Positions 18,219 to 28,647 of a DNA stretch of 64,000 nucleotides are shown here, piece after piece (position 1 is the first letter of the stretch; the number at the start of each line of letters is the position of its first letter). The notes below the pieces were generated by a model. The model was not told the origin of the DNA and did no database searches. It worked only from the letters and a program-made list of their open reading frames with translations. A program made the translations under genes and the position numbers. Origin of the DNA: Mycobacterium sp. GA-1841 (lineage in GTDB: Bacteria > Actinomycetota > Actinomycetes > Mycobacteriales > Mycobacteriaceae); contig NZ_MBEQ01000024.1 in the NCBI RefSeq assembly GCF_001954135.1, positions 124,001 to 188,000 of the forward strand, written 5' to 3'.

Positions 18219-18238
18219 CGACAACTGCAGAGCCAAGC

Positions 18239-18272
18239 AAAATGCCCCAGATCCGAAGATCTGGGGCATTTT
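18239..18272. terminator. Bidirectional Rho-independent-type terminator between the mpt83-like gene and rpsQ
   Basis: A perfect 15-base-pair stem (18239-18253 with 18258-18272) closes on the tetraloop CGAA. The stem core is TGCCCCAGATC, flanked by an A run on the left and a T run on the right, so it can terminate both the mpt83-like transcript and the S10 operon arriving from the other side. Confidence 0.9.
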
Positions 18273-18305
18273 CTGCTCACATTGCGAGGTGCAGGGAAGG
18301 AGCGT

Positions 18306-18602
18306 TTACTTGGCCTTCTCCAGTACCTCGACCAGACGCCACCGCTTGGAGGCGGACATCGGCCGGGTCTCCATCAGCGAGACGCGGTCGCCGATACCGG
18401 CGTCGCCGTTCTCGTCGTGCGCCTTGACCTTCTTCGTGGTCCGGATGATCTTGCCGTAGAGCGGGTGGCTCTTACGATCTTCCAGCTCGACCACGATGGT
18501 CTTCTGCATCTTGTCGCTCACCACGTAGCCGATGGCGGTCTTGCGACGGCCACGGGTCTCCTCGGTGCGCGGAGTGTGCTTGGGGCCCTTAGTCTCAGCC
18601 AT
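18306..18602 (-). CDS. rpsQ: 30S ribosomal protein S17
   Basis: The 98-residue protein contains [20 protein letters not shown] and [19 protein letters not shown], the oligonucleotide-binding fold of S17, which binds the 5' domain of 16S rRNA. It is the last gene of the S10 operon and its start overlaps the rpmC stop by one base (18602). In mycobacteria the operon ends here, with the spc genes elsewhere, as seen in this window. The N-terminal Lys/Thr-rich stretch is shorter than in M. tuberculosis. The transcript should end at the hairpin 34 bases downstream. Confidence 0.96.
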   Translation of the reverse strand: MAETKGPKHTPRTEETRGRRKTAIGYVVSDKMQKTIVVELEDRKSHPLYGKIIRTTKKVKAHDENGDAGIGDRVSLMETRPMSASKRWRLVEVLEKAK

Positions 18603-18835
18603 CAGCTTTCCTCACCTCCGGGCCCGGAAGCCAGACCCAACTCACGTTCACGCAGCACGGTGTAAACCCGTGCAATCTCCTGGCGCACAGTGCGCAGCCG
18701 ACGATTGTTGGCCAGCTGACCGGTAGCCATCTGGAAGCGCAGGTTGAACAGCTCTTCCTTCGACTCGCGCAGCTTGTCCTTCAACTCGGTGTCGGACAGT
18801 TCGCGCAGTTCACCAGGCGTAGTTCCCACTGCCAT
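18602..18835 (-). CDS. rpmC: 50S ribosomal protein L29
   Basis: The 77-residue protein reads [20 protein letters not shown], then [19 protein letters not shown], the two-helix hairpin of L29 located at the exit tunnel where it contacts signal recognition particle and trigger factor. The ATG at 18835 overlaps the rplP stop by one base (TGATG), which fixes the start; a longer upstream frame lies inside rplP. A short C-terminal tail, [11 protein letters not shown], follows the second helix. Confidence 0.95.
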   Translation of the reverse strand: MAVGTTPGELRELSDTELKDKLRESKEELFNLRFQMATGQLANNRRLRTVRQEIARVYTVLRERELGLASGPGGEES

Positions 18836-19251
18836 CAGAACTGCTCCTCTCGAGTCACGATGCGTGCCTTGATCGGCAACTTGTGGATCGCGCGGGTCAG
18901 CGCGTCCCGGGCGATCTTCTCGTCCGGGTAGCTGAGCTCGAAGAGCACGCGACCGGGCTTGACGTTGGCGACCCACCACTCCGGCGAACCCTTACCGGAA
19001 CCCATGCGGGTCTCGGCGGGCTTCTTGGTCAGCGGACGGTCCGGGAAGATGTTGATCCACACCTTGCCGCCACGCTTGATGTGCCGGTTGATGGCGATAC
19101 GAGCGGACTCGATCTGCCGGTTGGTGATGTAGGCGTGCTCCAGTGCCTGGATGCCGTAGTCACCGAAGCTCACCGACGTGCCGCCGCTGGCGATGCCACG
19201 CTGGCGCGGGTGATGCTGCTTGCGGTGCTTGACCTTACGGGGAATCAGCAT
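18835..19251 (-). CDS. rplP: 50S ribosomal protein L16
   Basis: The 138-residue protein starts [19 protein letters not shown] and contains [20 protein letters not shown] and the C-terminal [15 protein letters not shown], all standard for L16. It binds 23S rRNA near the peptidyl-transferase centre and the A-site tRNA. It lies three bases after rpsC in the S10 operon. Length and motifs are normal. Confidence 0.97.
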   Translation of the reverse strand: MLIPRKVKHRKQHHPRQRGIASGGTSVSFGDYGIQALEHAYITNRQIESARIAINRHIKRGGKVWINIFPDRPLTKKPAETRMGSGKGSPEWWVANVKPGRVLFELSYPDEKIARDALTRAIHKLPIKARIVTREEQF

Positions 19252-19254
19252 GGT

Positions 19255-20554
<1,300 letters not shown>

Positions 20555-20558
<4 letters not shown>

Positions 20559-20836
20559 CGCCGCTTGCTCTTCCGGTCGTCCTTGATGTGACCCTTGAAG
20601 GTGCGCGTCGGGGCGAACTCTCCGAGCTTGTGCCCGACCATCGCCTCGGTGACGAACACCGGGACATGCTTGCGGCCGTCATGCACCGCAAAGGTGTGCC
20701 CGATGAAGTCGGGGAGGATGGTCGATCGACGCGACCAGGTCTTGATGACCTGCTTGGTGTTCTTCTCGTTCTGAACGTCGACCTTCTTGAGCAGATGGTC
20801 GTCGACGAACGGACCCTTTTTAAGACTACGAGGCAT
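20555..20836 (-). CDS. rpsS: 30S ribosomal protein S19
   Basis: The 93-residue protein begins [20 protein letters not shown] and contains [20 protein letters not shown] and [14 protein letters not shown], the S19 signature. It forms a complex with S13 in the head of the small subunit. The ATG at 20836 is fixed by the conserved N-terminus; the longer frame upstream would run back into rplB. The gap to rplB is 29 bases. Confidence 0.97.
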
Positions 20837-20865
20837 CGCTGGTTCTCCTACTCCCTCTGCCCGGC

Positions 20866-21702
<837 letters not shown>

Positions 21703-21730
21703 ATCAGTTAAATCCTCTTAGTTCCCGGCT

Positions 21731-22033
21731 TTACGCCGGCGCTCCGAACAGGTCGATGGGCTTGCTGCCCTCGGCCAAGGTGACAATCGCGCGCTTGGTG
21801 TCCTTGCGCTTGCCGAAGCCCGAGCGGGTGCGCTTGCGCTTGCCCTGCCGGTTGGCGGTGTTCACCGAGCTCACCTTGACGTCGAAGATCTTCTCGATCG
21901 CGATCTTGATCTGCGTCTTGTTCGAGTCCGGGTGCACGATGAACGTGTACACGTTGTCCTCGATCAGCCCGTATGACTTCTCCGAGATGACCGGGGCCAG
22001 GATGATGTCGCGGGGGTCTGTAATCGTTGCCAT
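21731..22033 (-). CDS. rplW: 50S ribosomal protein L23
   Basis: The 100-residue protein reads [20 protein letters not shown] and [20 protein letters not shown], followed by [17 protein letters not shown] and [16 protein letters not shown]23 sits at the tunnel exit and is the docking site for trigger factor and SRP. The start overlaps the rplD stop by one base. Confidence 0.97.
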   Translation of the reverse strand: MATITDPRDIILAPVISEKSYGLIEDNVYTFIVHPDSNKTQIKIAIEKIFDVKVSSVNTANRQGKRKRTRSGFGKRKDTKRAIVTLAEGSKPIDLFGAPA

Positions 22034-22680
22034 CAGACCGACGCTCCTTCTTTGGTATTCGCCGAGATGTAGGCGTTCAGGGCCTCCACCGAGAACACCA
22101 CGTCGTCAGCGTTGAGCACGTCGTAGGTGTTCAGCTGATCCGGCGAGATCACATGCACACCAGGCAGGTTGCGAACGCTCTTGAGCCCGACCTCGTCGGT
22201 GCGGCCGATGACGACGAGCACCTTCTTGTTCTGCGTCAGGCTTCCCAGGAACGACTTGGCGCTCTTGGTCGACGGGGTCTGGCCCTCGACCAGCTCGGTG
22301 ATCGCGTGGATGCGCTCGTTGCGGGCCCGGTCCGAGAGCGCACCGCGCAGGGCGGCGGCGATCATCTTCTTCGGGGTCCGCTGGCTGTAGTCACGCGGCT
22401 GCGGGCCGTGCACGATGCCACCACCGGTGAACTGCGGTGCGCGGGTCGAACCCTGACGCGCCCGGCCGGTGCCCTTCTGCCGGTACGGCTTCTTGCCGCC
22501 ACCGGAGACCTCACCGCGGGTCTTCGTCGAGTGCGTGCCCTGACGCTTGGCGGCCAGCTGTGCGTTGACCACCTGGTGCATCAGAGCGATGTTGGGCTCG
22601 ACGTCGAACAGCGCGGCGGGCAGCTCGACGGATCCGTCCGTCTTACCGGCCGGCGTCTTCACGTCAACTTTGAGTGTCAT
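22033..22680 (-). CDS. rplD: 50S ribosomal protein L4
   Basis: The 215-residue protein contains the conserved loop [20 protein letters not shown] followed by [20 protein letters not shown], which reaches the exit-tunnel constriction. In E. coli L4 also represses its own S10 operon through the leader RNA; whether that holds here is unknown. It overlaps the rplC stop by one base (TAATG) and the rplW start by one base. Confidence 0.97.
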   Translation of the reverse strand: MTLKVDVKTPAGKTDGSVELPAALFDVEPNIALMHQVVNAQLAAKRQGTHSTKTRGEVSGGGKKPYRQKGTGRARQGSTRAPQFTGGGIVHGPQPRDYSQRTPKKMIAAALRGALSDRARNERIHAITELVEGQTPSTKSAKSFLGSLTQNKKVLVVIGRTDEVGLKSVRNLPGVHVISPDQLNTYDVLNADDVVFSVEALNAYISANTKEGASV

Positions 22681-23330
22681 TACTTCTCGCCTCGCTTGAT
22701 TGCGCTGCGGACAACCACCAGACCACCGTTGCGTCCGGGGATCGCGCCCTTGATCAACAGCACGCCGTTCTCGGCATCAACCTTGTGAACCTTGAGGTTC
22801 TGCGTGGTCACCCGGTCGCTGCCCATGCGGCCCGACATCCGGGTGCCCTTGAACACGCGGCCCGGAGTGGCGCAGCCACCGATGGAACCGGGACGACGGT
22901 GCACCGCCTGGGCACCGTGCGCGGCGCCCTGGCCGGCGAAGCCGTGACGCTTCATGGTGCCGGCGAAGCCCTTGCCCTTGCTGGTGCCGGTCACGTCGAC
23001 GTAAGCGCCGTCGGCGAAGATCTCGGCCGTCAGCTCCTGGCCGACCTCGTACTCGGCGGCGGCGGCCTCATCGAGCCGCAGCTCGGCGAGGTGGCGGCGC
23101 GGGTTGACACCGGCGGCGGCGTACTGGCCGGCGACGGGCTTGTTGACCTTGCGCGGGCTGATCTCGCCGTAGGCGAGCTGCACGGCGCTGTAGCCGTCGC
23201 GCTCGGTGGTACGGATACGGGTCACCACATTGGGTCCGGCCTTCACGACCGTCACCGGGACGACTTTGTTGTTCTCGTCGAACACCTGCGTCATGCCCAG
23301 CTTGGTGCCCAAGATGCCTTTTCTTGCCAT
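22680..23330 (-). CDS. rplC: 50S ribosomal protein L3
   Basis: The 216-residue protein starts [19 protein letters not shown] and has [20 protein letters not shown] and [20 protein letters not shown], the long loop that approaches the peptidyl-transferase centre and is altered in linezolid-resistant mycobacteria (Cys within GGCATPG corresponds to the well-known Cys154 region). ATG 23330 follows AGAAGAG and is preferred to the longer frame from 23366, which overlaps rpsJ. Confidence 0.97.
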   Translation of the reverse strand: MARKGILGTKLGMTQVFDENNKVVPVTVVKAGPNVVTRIRTTERDGYSAVQLAYGEISPRKVNKPVAGQYAAAGVNPRRHLAELRLDEAAAAEYEVGQELTAEIFADGAYVDVTGTSKGKGFAGTMKRHGFAGQGAAHGAQAVHRRPGSIGGCATPGRVFKGTRMSGRMGSDRVTTQNLKVHKVDAENGVLLIKGAIPGRNGGLVVVRSAIKRGEK

Positions 23331-23343
23331 CTCTTCTGGTCTC

Positions 23344-23649
23344 CTACTGGATGTTGACGTCGACACTGGCCGGCAGGTCGATGCGCATCAGCGCGTCAAC
23401 CGTCTTCGGCGTCGGGTCGAGGATGTCGATCAGTCGCTTGTGGGTGCGCATTTCGAAATGCTCCCGCGAGTCCTTGTACTTGTGCGGCGACCGAATGACG
23501 CAGTACACGTTCTTCTCGGTCGGCAGCGGCACGGGGCCCACCACGCTGGCACCGGTACGGGTGACCGTCTCGACGATCTTGCGCGCCGAGGCATCAATGG
23601 CCTCATGGTCGTAGGCCTTGAGCCTGATGCGGATCTTCTGTCCCGCCAC
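23344..23649 (-). CDS. rpsJ: 30S ribosomal protein S10
   Basis: The 101-residue protein, [20 protein letters not shown], then [19 protein letters not shown] and [20 protein letters not shown], is standard S10 (also known as NusE in transcription antitermination). It is the first gene of an eleven-gene operon (rpsJ to rpsQ). It is preceded by a long leader of about 280 bases from the candidate promoter at 23936-23964. Confidence 0.98.
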
Positions 23650-23935
23650 GCTTCTCCTACCTCGCTCCTACTTCGTACATCGGCCGGCCGTATCGGAGTC
23701 TCGATGGGTCAACCATCGAAGCCCGTCGGGCCTGGTGCCCGGCGCGGGTGCGCCGAGAATTGCCGCCGCTGTTTACCTGTCTGTGGTCCACCGATCCCCG
23801 CGGTCGGGCGTGTCGCCCTCGCGCACACATTTTCGCCTGGATATTTCCGTGCGATCTGTGTTTGGAACCGGATGCGCCCGAGGGCGCCGGTCGTTTGCCC
23901 GGCCAGGTGCGTACCCGGCGCAAGGCAACCCGAAC

Positions 23936-23964
23936 AGTATGCCCCAGATCCGGGCGTGCTCCAA
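23936..23964 (-). promoter_or_regulatory. Candidate S10 operon promoter
   Basis: On the minus strand TTGGAG (23964-23959) and CATACT (23941-23936) are 17 bases apart, a good match to the mycobacterial SigA pattern. The predicted start near 23929 gives a leader of about 280 bases before rpsJ. The remaining part of this 473-base intergenic region (23650-24122) shows no coding frame I can support. Confidence 0.6.
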
Positions 23965-24096
23965 ATCCTGGATCGAGCCAGCTCGGAGCCTCCCGCTCAC
24001 CCTCGCCGAGATTGCGCTCAGGGACAAATCCAGTGCCAGTTCTATCCCTGGCGTCAATCTGGGTGCACCCACCCAGCGCAGCGCACCCGAGAGCAG

Positions 24097-24116
24097 ACCT
24101 TACTGATGAGTAAGGT
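24097..24116. promoter_or_regulatory. 20-bp palindrome overlapping the promoter of the hotdog gene
   Basis: ACCTTACT (24097-24104) and AGTAAGGT (24109-24116) form a perfect palindrome around GATG. Its right end contains TAAGGT, which can serve as the -10 of a leaderless transcript because the GTG start follows 6 bases later. A repressor bound here, for example of the TetR class, would block the promoter. The regulator is not obvious in the neighbourhood. Confidence 0.55.
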
Positions 24117-24122
24117 AGGCCC

Positions 24123-24593
24123 GTGACCACCACAGCCACGCACCGAGCCTGGAAGAAGATGTCAGCGCTGCCCGGCGGCAGCTGGGCGTTCTCGGCTGCA
24201 GCCGTCGCCCGCGTTCCCTATTTCGCCTCGATCGTCCCGCATGTCGTGCGCATGGAACCGGGACTGGCCGAGGTGACGGTGCCCAAGTGGTTCTTCATCT
24301 ACAACCACCTGCACACCGTGCACGCCATCGCGTCGTGCAATGCCGCGGAGATGGCGATGGGCATGCTGATGGAGGCCACCGTGCCGACCACACACCGCTG
24401 GATCCCCAAGGCCATGAATGTGCAGTACCTGGCCAAGGCGACGACGTCCTTGCGGGCCATCGCCGCGCTGACCCCGCCGGACTTCTCCGACATCACCGAG
24501 GGCACCGAGATCGTCGTCCCGGTCAGCATCACCGACCGCCACGGCGACGAGGTGGTGCATGCCGACATCACCACCTGGGTGACACCGGTCTGA
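24123..24593 (+). CDS. Hotdog-fold thioesterase-like protein (DUF4442 type)
   Basis: The 156-residue protein contains VTVPKWFFIYNHLHTVHAIA, SCNAAEMAMGMLMEATVP and the late VVPVSITDRHGDEVVHADIT, consistent with a single hotdog domain of the DUF4442/PaaI-like group, which hydrolyse or bind acyl-CoA thioesters. The helix carrying NHLHTVHAIASCN corresponds to the catalytic/CoA-facing helix. The GTG at 24123 lies 6 bases from a possible -10, so the transcript may be leaderless. The gene is single and divergent from the S10 operon. The substrate is unknown. Confidence 0.8.
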   Translation: MTTTATHRAWKKMSALPGGSWAFSAAAVARVPYFASIVPHVVRMEPGLAEVTVPKWFFIYNHLHTVHAIASCNAAEMAMGMLMEATVPTTHRWIPKAMNVQYLAKATTSLRAIAALTPPDFSDITEGTEIVVPVSITDRHGDEVVHADITTWVTPV

Positions 24594-24609
24594 GCGCACC
24601 GTCGGCGCC

Positions 24610-24963
24610 TCATTCCAAGTAGGTGCCGTGCCCCTCGCGCACGAAGGGGCCGTCGAACAACAGCACCTCGTTGACCAGGCCGCCGTGCTGATTGCGGTAG
24701 TGGATCACCAGGGCCGATTCGCCGCGATAGGTGGCGAGCACTTCGAAGTGCAGATCCGGCATGCCGGCCAGGGCCTTCGTCCAGTAATGCCGCAGTGAGT
24801 CCTTCCCACGCACCACTCCGCGGGTCTCCGGGAACAGACGTGCGGCGACCGGCGAGCTGAACACCACGTCGTCGTGGAAGTGCGCCAGCACCGCCTCCAC
24901 ATCGTGCGCGTTCCAGGCGGTCACCCAATCCTGTGCGAACTTCTGCGGATCCGGTGTCGCCAT
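24610..24963 (-). CDS. SnoaL-like (NTF2-fold) protein
   Basis: The 117-residue protein has the NTF2/SnoaL pattern: FAQDWVTAWNAHDVEAVLAH, FHDDVVFSSPVAARL, VRGKDSLRHYWTKAL and a final NEVLLFDGPFVREGHGTYLE. Members range from polyketide cyclases and isomerases to simple binding proteins. The ATG at 24963 follows AGGAGAAG and lies 5 bases after the esterase stop, so the two genes form an operon. The role is unknown; possibly handling a small hydrophobic product of the esterase or nearby P450. Confidence 0.8.
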   Translation of the reverse strand: MATPDPQKFAQDWVTAWNAHDVEAVLAHFHDDVVFSSPVAARLFPETRGVVRGKDSLRHYWTKALAGMPDLHFEVLATYRGESALVIHYRNQHGGLVNEVLLFDGPFVREGHGTYLE

Positions 24964-24968
24964 CGAGT

Positions 24969-26570
24969 TCACTTCTCCTTCAGACCCGCCCAGAACGGGC
25001 ATTGATGTTCCATCGGGTAGTCAGTATTCACGCGACTGCCGTCGGCCTGCAACGACATTCGTCCGCTTTCCACCTCGGGCCACTCCGGTTGACCGTCCAC
25101 TCCCGGCTTGCCGTTCCGCACGAAAGCCGTCCAATAGTCGATCATCTGGTCTGAAAGTTGTTGCTGCGCCGGGTTCATCGGCGGCGCCCCGCCGACGTCG
25201 AACAGATAGCGCAACTCCAGGGAGTGACTCGCACCCACCGGGAACGGCAGGGTCCTCATCACCTCCGGCGCCGGTGCGGTGCGGTCGTTGAATTCGTAGG
25301 CGTAGACCGGGCCGTCGCCGGCCAGCGCGGTGGCGATCCGATCTGACACGCAGGCGAACGCACCATCGGTGACGGCAGCCGAATATGCTTGCGCCACACC
25401 GCCGTACCGCCCGATCGGGTAATGCGATCCGATCGCCGCCGCGTCGGGGCCGAACGTCTCGACCAGCAGTCGCGGATAGTCGGCCGCGGTGTAGCGCTGA
25501 CCTTGCCTGAGGTAACGCAACGCTACGAAGAGCGTGAACTCGTCACGGGTGGTGCCGATCAAGACCGGCACCGGTTCGGACCGGCCGACGGCGAAGGCCG
25601 TCAGCGGCGCACTGGGGATCGACGCCGATGCGGTGACCGGACCGGTCAGCTGATCACTGCCGATGTTGTAGTACCAGACCGGCTTCTGCAGCCGCTCGAC
25701 CGGAAGCGTGCGCAAGCAGGTGGCCGCTGTCGCGGGATCCGGGCAGCCCACCGCGGCGGCGTATTCCTGTGACCGATGGGCTGCCACGGCGAGATCGGCC
25801 TGCGCCTGACACGGCGCGCTCATCAGGATCGCGGCGCGGAACAGCCCCGCCGAGCCCGGGGACACCAGATGGTCACACACTGACATGCCGCCCGCGGATT
25901 CGCCCGCGACGGTGACCTTTTCGGGGTCTCCACCGAAATCGGCGATGTTGTCGCGCACCCAGCGCAACGCCGCCTGCTGGTCGGCCAACCCGTAGTTGCC
26001 GGTCTCCGCGCCGGGCCCCAACGCCGGGTGTGCCAGGAACCCCAGCGCGCCCAGCCGGTAGTTGATCGTCACCACCACGATGTCTCCGCGCGAGGCCAGC
26101 CGGCCGGCGTCGTAGATGTCGCCGCTGCCGCCGATGAACGCCCCGCCGTGGATCCACACCATGACGGGGCGCTTCTGCTCCGAGACCGGCGGCGTCCAGA
26201 CGTTCAGGCTCAGGCAGTCCTCGGCCGCGTTGGCGCCGCGCTCGGGATCCGAATCGGGGTCCTGGATGCAGCGCGGCCCGGGACGGGTGGCGTCGCGTTC
26301 CCCCGGCCACTCCGGTGCGGGAGCCGGCGGGGCGAATCGCAGCGGACCGACCGGCGCGGCGGCAAATGGGATACCGGCAAACAGCCGATGCCCGGATGTC
26401 ACTGTGCCGCGCAGGGTTCCGGTCGCAATCCGCACGAGCGACGGGTCCGGACTTTGCGGGTGACTCGATGCGGGATCGGCCGGCACCGCTTGGCCGCCGC
26501 CACGCTCACACCCCGCTATCAGCGTCACCAGCAGTGCCAGCAACACGACGACGCAACGCCCCGATCGCAT
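24969..26570 (-). CDS. Type B carboxylesterase lipoprotein
   Basis: The 533-residue enzyme has signal MRSGRCVVVLLALLVTLIAG with the lipobox Cys next, then the type B carboxylesterase fold: LFAGIPFAAAPVGPLRFAPP, EDCLSLNVWTP, the oxyanion loop PVMVWIHGGAFIGGSG, and the nucleophile elbow GESAGG. A late SHSLELRYLFDVGG supplies the catalytic His region. The start at 26570 (Met18 of the longer frame) is chosen because it gives a clean lipoprotein signal. It is divergent from the P450 gene and cotranscribed with the SnoaL-like gene. Substrates of such lipoprotein esterases are not predictable. Confidence 0.87.
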   Translation of the reverse strand: MRSGRCVVVLLALLVTLIAGCERGGGQAVPADPASSHPQSPDPSLVRIATGTLRGTVTSGHRLFAGIPFAAAPVGPLRFAPPAPAPEWPGERDATRPGPRCIQDPDSDPERGANAAEDCLSLNVWTPPVSEQKRPVMVWIHGGAFIGGSGDIYDAGRLASRGDIVVVTINYRLGALGFLAHPALGPGAETGNYGLADQQAALRWVRDNIADFGGDPEKVTVAGESAGGMSVCDHLVSPGSAGLFRAAILMSAPCQAQADLAVAAHRSQEYAAAVGCPDPATAATCLRTLPVERLQKPVWYYNIGSDQLTGPVTASASIPSAPLTAFAVGRSEPVPVLIGTTRDEFTLFVALRYLRQGQRYTAADYPRLLVETFGPDAAAIGSHYPIGRYGGVAQAYSAAVTDGAFACVSDRIATALAGDGPVYAYEFNDRTAPAPEVMRTLPFPVGASHSLELRYLFDVGGAPPMNPAQQQLSDQMIDYWTAFVRNGKPGVDGQPEWPEVESGRMSLQADGSRVNTDYPMEHQCPFWAGLKEK

Positions 26571-26640
26571 GGCTGCGAGCGTACGGGGCGGATCACCAGA
26601 ATCAGGCCCCTTGAGTGGCACCGATCACATAGGGTAAGAA

Positions 26641-26654
26641 TTGACACCCGTCAA
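26641..26654. promoter_or_regulatory. Inverted repeat upstream of the P450 gene
   Basis: TTGAC (26641-26645) and GTCAA (26650-26654) flank ACCC, 25 bases before the P450 start codon and between it and the divergent esterase. It could be an operator for either gene. Confidence 0.35.
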
Positions 26655-26678
26655 GAATCGCTACCCGGAGGAGACCGC

Positions 26679-27932
26679 ATGAGCGCGCCGACGATGGACG
26701 ATGCCGCGAAGGTGCTCGCCGACCCGACGGCGTACGCCGACGACGTCCGGCTGCACACCGCGCTGAACCACCTGCGCGCCAACAACCCCGTGGCCTGGGT
26801 CGACCACCGGCCCTACCGTCCGTTCTGGGCGATCACCAAACACGCCGACATCATGGCCGTCGAGCGGGACAACGAACTGTTCATCAGCGAACCCCGGCCG
26901 CTGCTGGCCGCGGCCGCTGCCGACGACCTGGCCAAACAACAACTGGAAGCCGGCATGGGGCTGCGCACTCTGATCCACATGGACGACCCGCACCACCGCA
27001 AGGTTCGCGCCATCGGGGCGGATTGGTTCCGGCCCAAGGCAATGCGCGCACTGAAGGTACGGGTGGACGAGCTTGCCAAACGCTACGTGGACAAGATGCG
27101 CGACGTCGGGCCGGAGTGCGACTTCGTCACCGCGATCGCCGTCGATTTCCCGCTCTACGTGATCATGTCGTTGCTGGGCCTGCCCGAAGACGACTTCGCG
27201 CGGATGCACATGCTGACCCAGGAGATGTTCGGCGGCGACGACGACGAGTACAAGCGCGAGGGCGGCTCACTGCAGGACCAGCTCGCGGTCCTGATGGACT
27301 TCTTCGCCTACTTCTCCACGTTGACAGCATCGCGCCGGGCCAACCCGACCGAGGATCTGGCCTCGGCCATCGCCAACGGGACCATCGACGGTGAGCCACT
27401 GTCGGATGTCGACACCGCGTCCTACTACGTCATCGTCGCCAGCGCCGGCCACGACACCACCAAGGACGCCATCTCCGGCGGGTTGCACGCACTCATCGAA
27501 AACCCCGACCAGCTGGCGAAATTGCAGGCACATCCCGAGTTGATGGGCACCGCGGTGGAGGAGATGATCCGCTGGTCCACCCCGGTCAAGGAGTTCATGC
27601 GTACCGCCACGGCAGACACCACGGTGCGCGGTGTGCCGATCGCCAAGGGCGAATCCGTCTATCTGGCCTACGTTTCCGGCAACCGCGACGAAGACGTGTT
27701 CGACAACCCGCACCGCTTCGACGTCACCCGGGATCCGAACAAGCACCTGGCTTTCGGCTACGGCGTGCACTTCTGCCTCGGGGCCGCCCTGGCCCGGATG
27801 GAGATGAACAGCTTGTTCACCGAGCTGCTGGGCCGGCTGGAGTCCATCGAATTGGCCGGAAAGCCAGAGCTTTCGGCCACCACGTTCGTCGGCGGGCTCA
27901 AGCACCTGCCGGTGCGCTACTCGCTGCGCTGA
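26679..27932 (+). CDS. Cytochrome P450
   Basis: The 417-residue soluble P450 has the I-helix oxygen-activation motif AGHDTT, the ExxR motif EMIR and the heme-binding loop FGYGVHFCLG with the thiolate Cys. The start ATG follows a strong ribosome site (GGAGGAG) and gives MSAPTMDDAAKVLADPTAYA. The segment KEFMRTATADTTVRG is typical of class I actinobacterial P450s served by ferredoxin and ferredoxin reductase; no ferredoxin gene is adjacent, though an FAD oxidoreductase occurs at 40194-41381. The end overlaps the convergent TetR gene by 16 bases. The substrate (fatty acid, steroid or xenobiotic) cannot be read from sequence. Confidence 0.92.
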   Translation: MSAPTMDDAAKVLADPTAYADDVRLHTALNHLRANNPVAWVDHRPYRPFWAITKHADIMAVERDNELFISEPRPLLAAAAADDLAKQQLEAGMGLRTLIHMDDPHHRKVRAIGADWFRPKAMRALKVRVDELAKRYVDKMRDVGPECDFVTAIAVDFPLYVIMSLLGLPEDDFARMHMLTQEMFGGDDDEYKREGGSLQDQLAVLMDFFAYFSTLTASRRANPTEDLASAIANGTIDGEPLSDVDTASYYVIVASAGHDTTKDAISGGLHALIENPDQLAKLQAHPELMGTAVEEMIRWSTPVKEFMRTATADTTVRGVPIAKGESVYLAYVSGNRDEDVFDNPHRFDVTRDPNKHLAFGYGVHFCLGAALARMEMNSLFTELLGRLESIELAGKPELSATTFVGGLKHLPVRYSLR

Positions 27933-28564
27933 GCCGGCTGAACTGGCGGCTCAGCCGGCGCCCGCCGGTGGGTGGCCAGGAAGCCATCCACCGCGGCCCG
28001 CACGCAAGTGGTGTAATCGAATTCGGTCAGCGTGCTGAGCTTGCCCAGCACGATCGGCCCGAGCAGTAGCGCGGCGGCCTGCGTCCGATCCACCTCACCC
28101 AGTTCGGCGATGGCCTCGGGACTGTCGAAAATCGCGTCGAACGGCAATGCGTAGTGCTCGGCCACCCGCTCACGCAGGGTCCGCACTTCCGGGCTGTCCG
28201 CCTCCCGCCACGGCAGCTGCTCCATGTCGCCGCCGAGGGCCAGCCATGACATCGCGGTGACACTGATCGGCGCCTCGGCGATCGAGTCGGCCTGCGCCTG
28301 GACCAGTGCAACCAGCCGATCACGCAGCGAACCTTCCTCCGGCGGCAGCGGCGCTACCGGCAGAAGCGTCCGGAATGCCGCCGCCAGCAAGTCATTTCCA
28401 CTGGGAAAGTGCCGATACAACGTGGCCCGGGCGACGTTCGCCGCCCGTGTGACTGCATCGACCGTCACCGCGCTCGGCCCGCCGGAGCGCAGCAACGATG
28501 TCGCCGCCTCCAGGAGCCGGGCCCGGGACCGGGCCGGACGCGGATCGCTGCTTTCGGCCGCCAT
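27917..28564 (-). CDS. TetR family regulator, probable repressor of the adjacent MFS pump
   Basis: The 215-residue protein has an N-terminal helix-turn-helix (SAVTVDAVTRAANVARATLY, then RHFPSGNDLLAAAF) and a helical C-terminal ligand domain. It is divergent from the MFS transporter, and the 83-base gap contains the GAGACT/AGTCTC palindrome, so local repression relieved by a pump substrate is likely. The ATG at 28564 follows GGAGGTGA. The C-terminal coding end overlaps that of the P450. Confidence 0.9.
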   Translation of the reverse strand: MAAESSDPRPARSRARLLEAATSLLRSGGPSAVTVDAVTRAANVARATLYRHFPSGNDLLAAAFRTLLPVAPLPPEEGSLRDRLVALVQAQADSIAEAPISVTAMSWLALGGDMEQLPWREADSPEVRTLRERVAEHYALPFDAIFDSPEAIAELGEVDRTQAAALLLGPIVLGKLSTLTEFDYTTCVRAAVDGFLATHRRAPAEPPVQPAQRSE

Positions 28565-28595
28565 GCGTCATCACCTCCACGAAATCAGACTTACC

Positions 28596-28620
28596 GTCTC
28601 TTTACGAGACTGATAGTCTC
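28596..28620. promoter_or_regulatory. Probable TetR operator between the regulator and MFS genes
   Basis: GAGACT (28606-28611) and AGTCTC (28615-28620) form a palindrome around GAT, and GTCTC (28596-28600) pairs with GAGAC (28606-28610) as a second overlapping repeat. The arrangement lies 27 bases before the MFS start and fits binding of two TetR dimers. Confidence 0.65.
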
Positions 28621-28647
28621 AAAACTTCACCGACGAAGGAGTCGACA

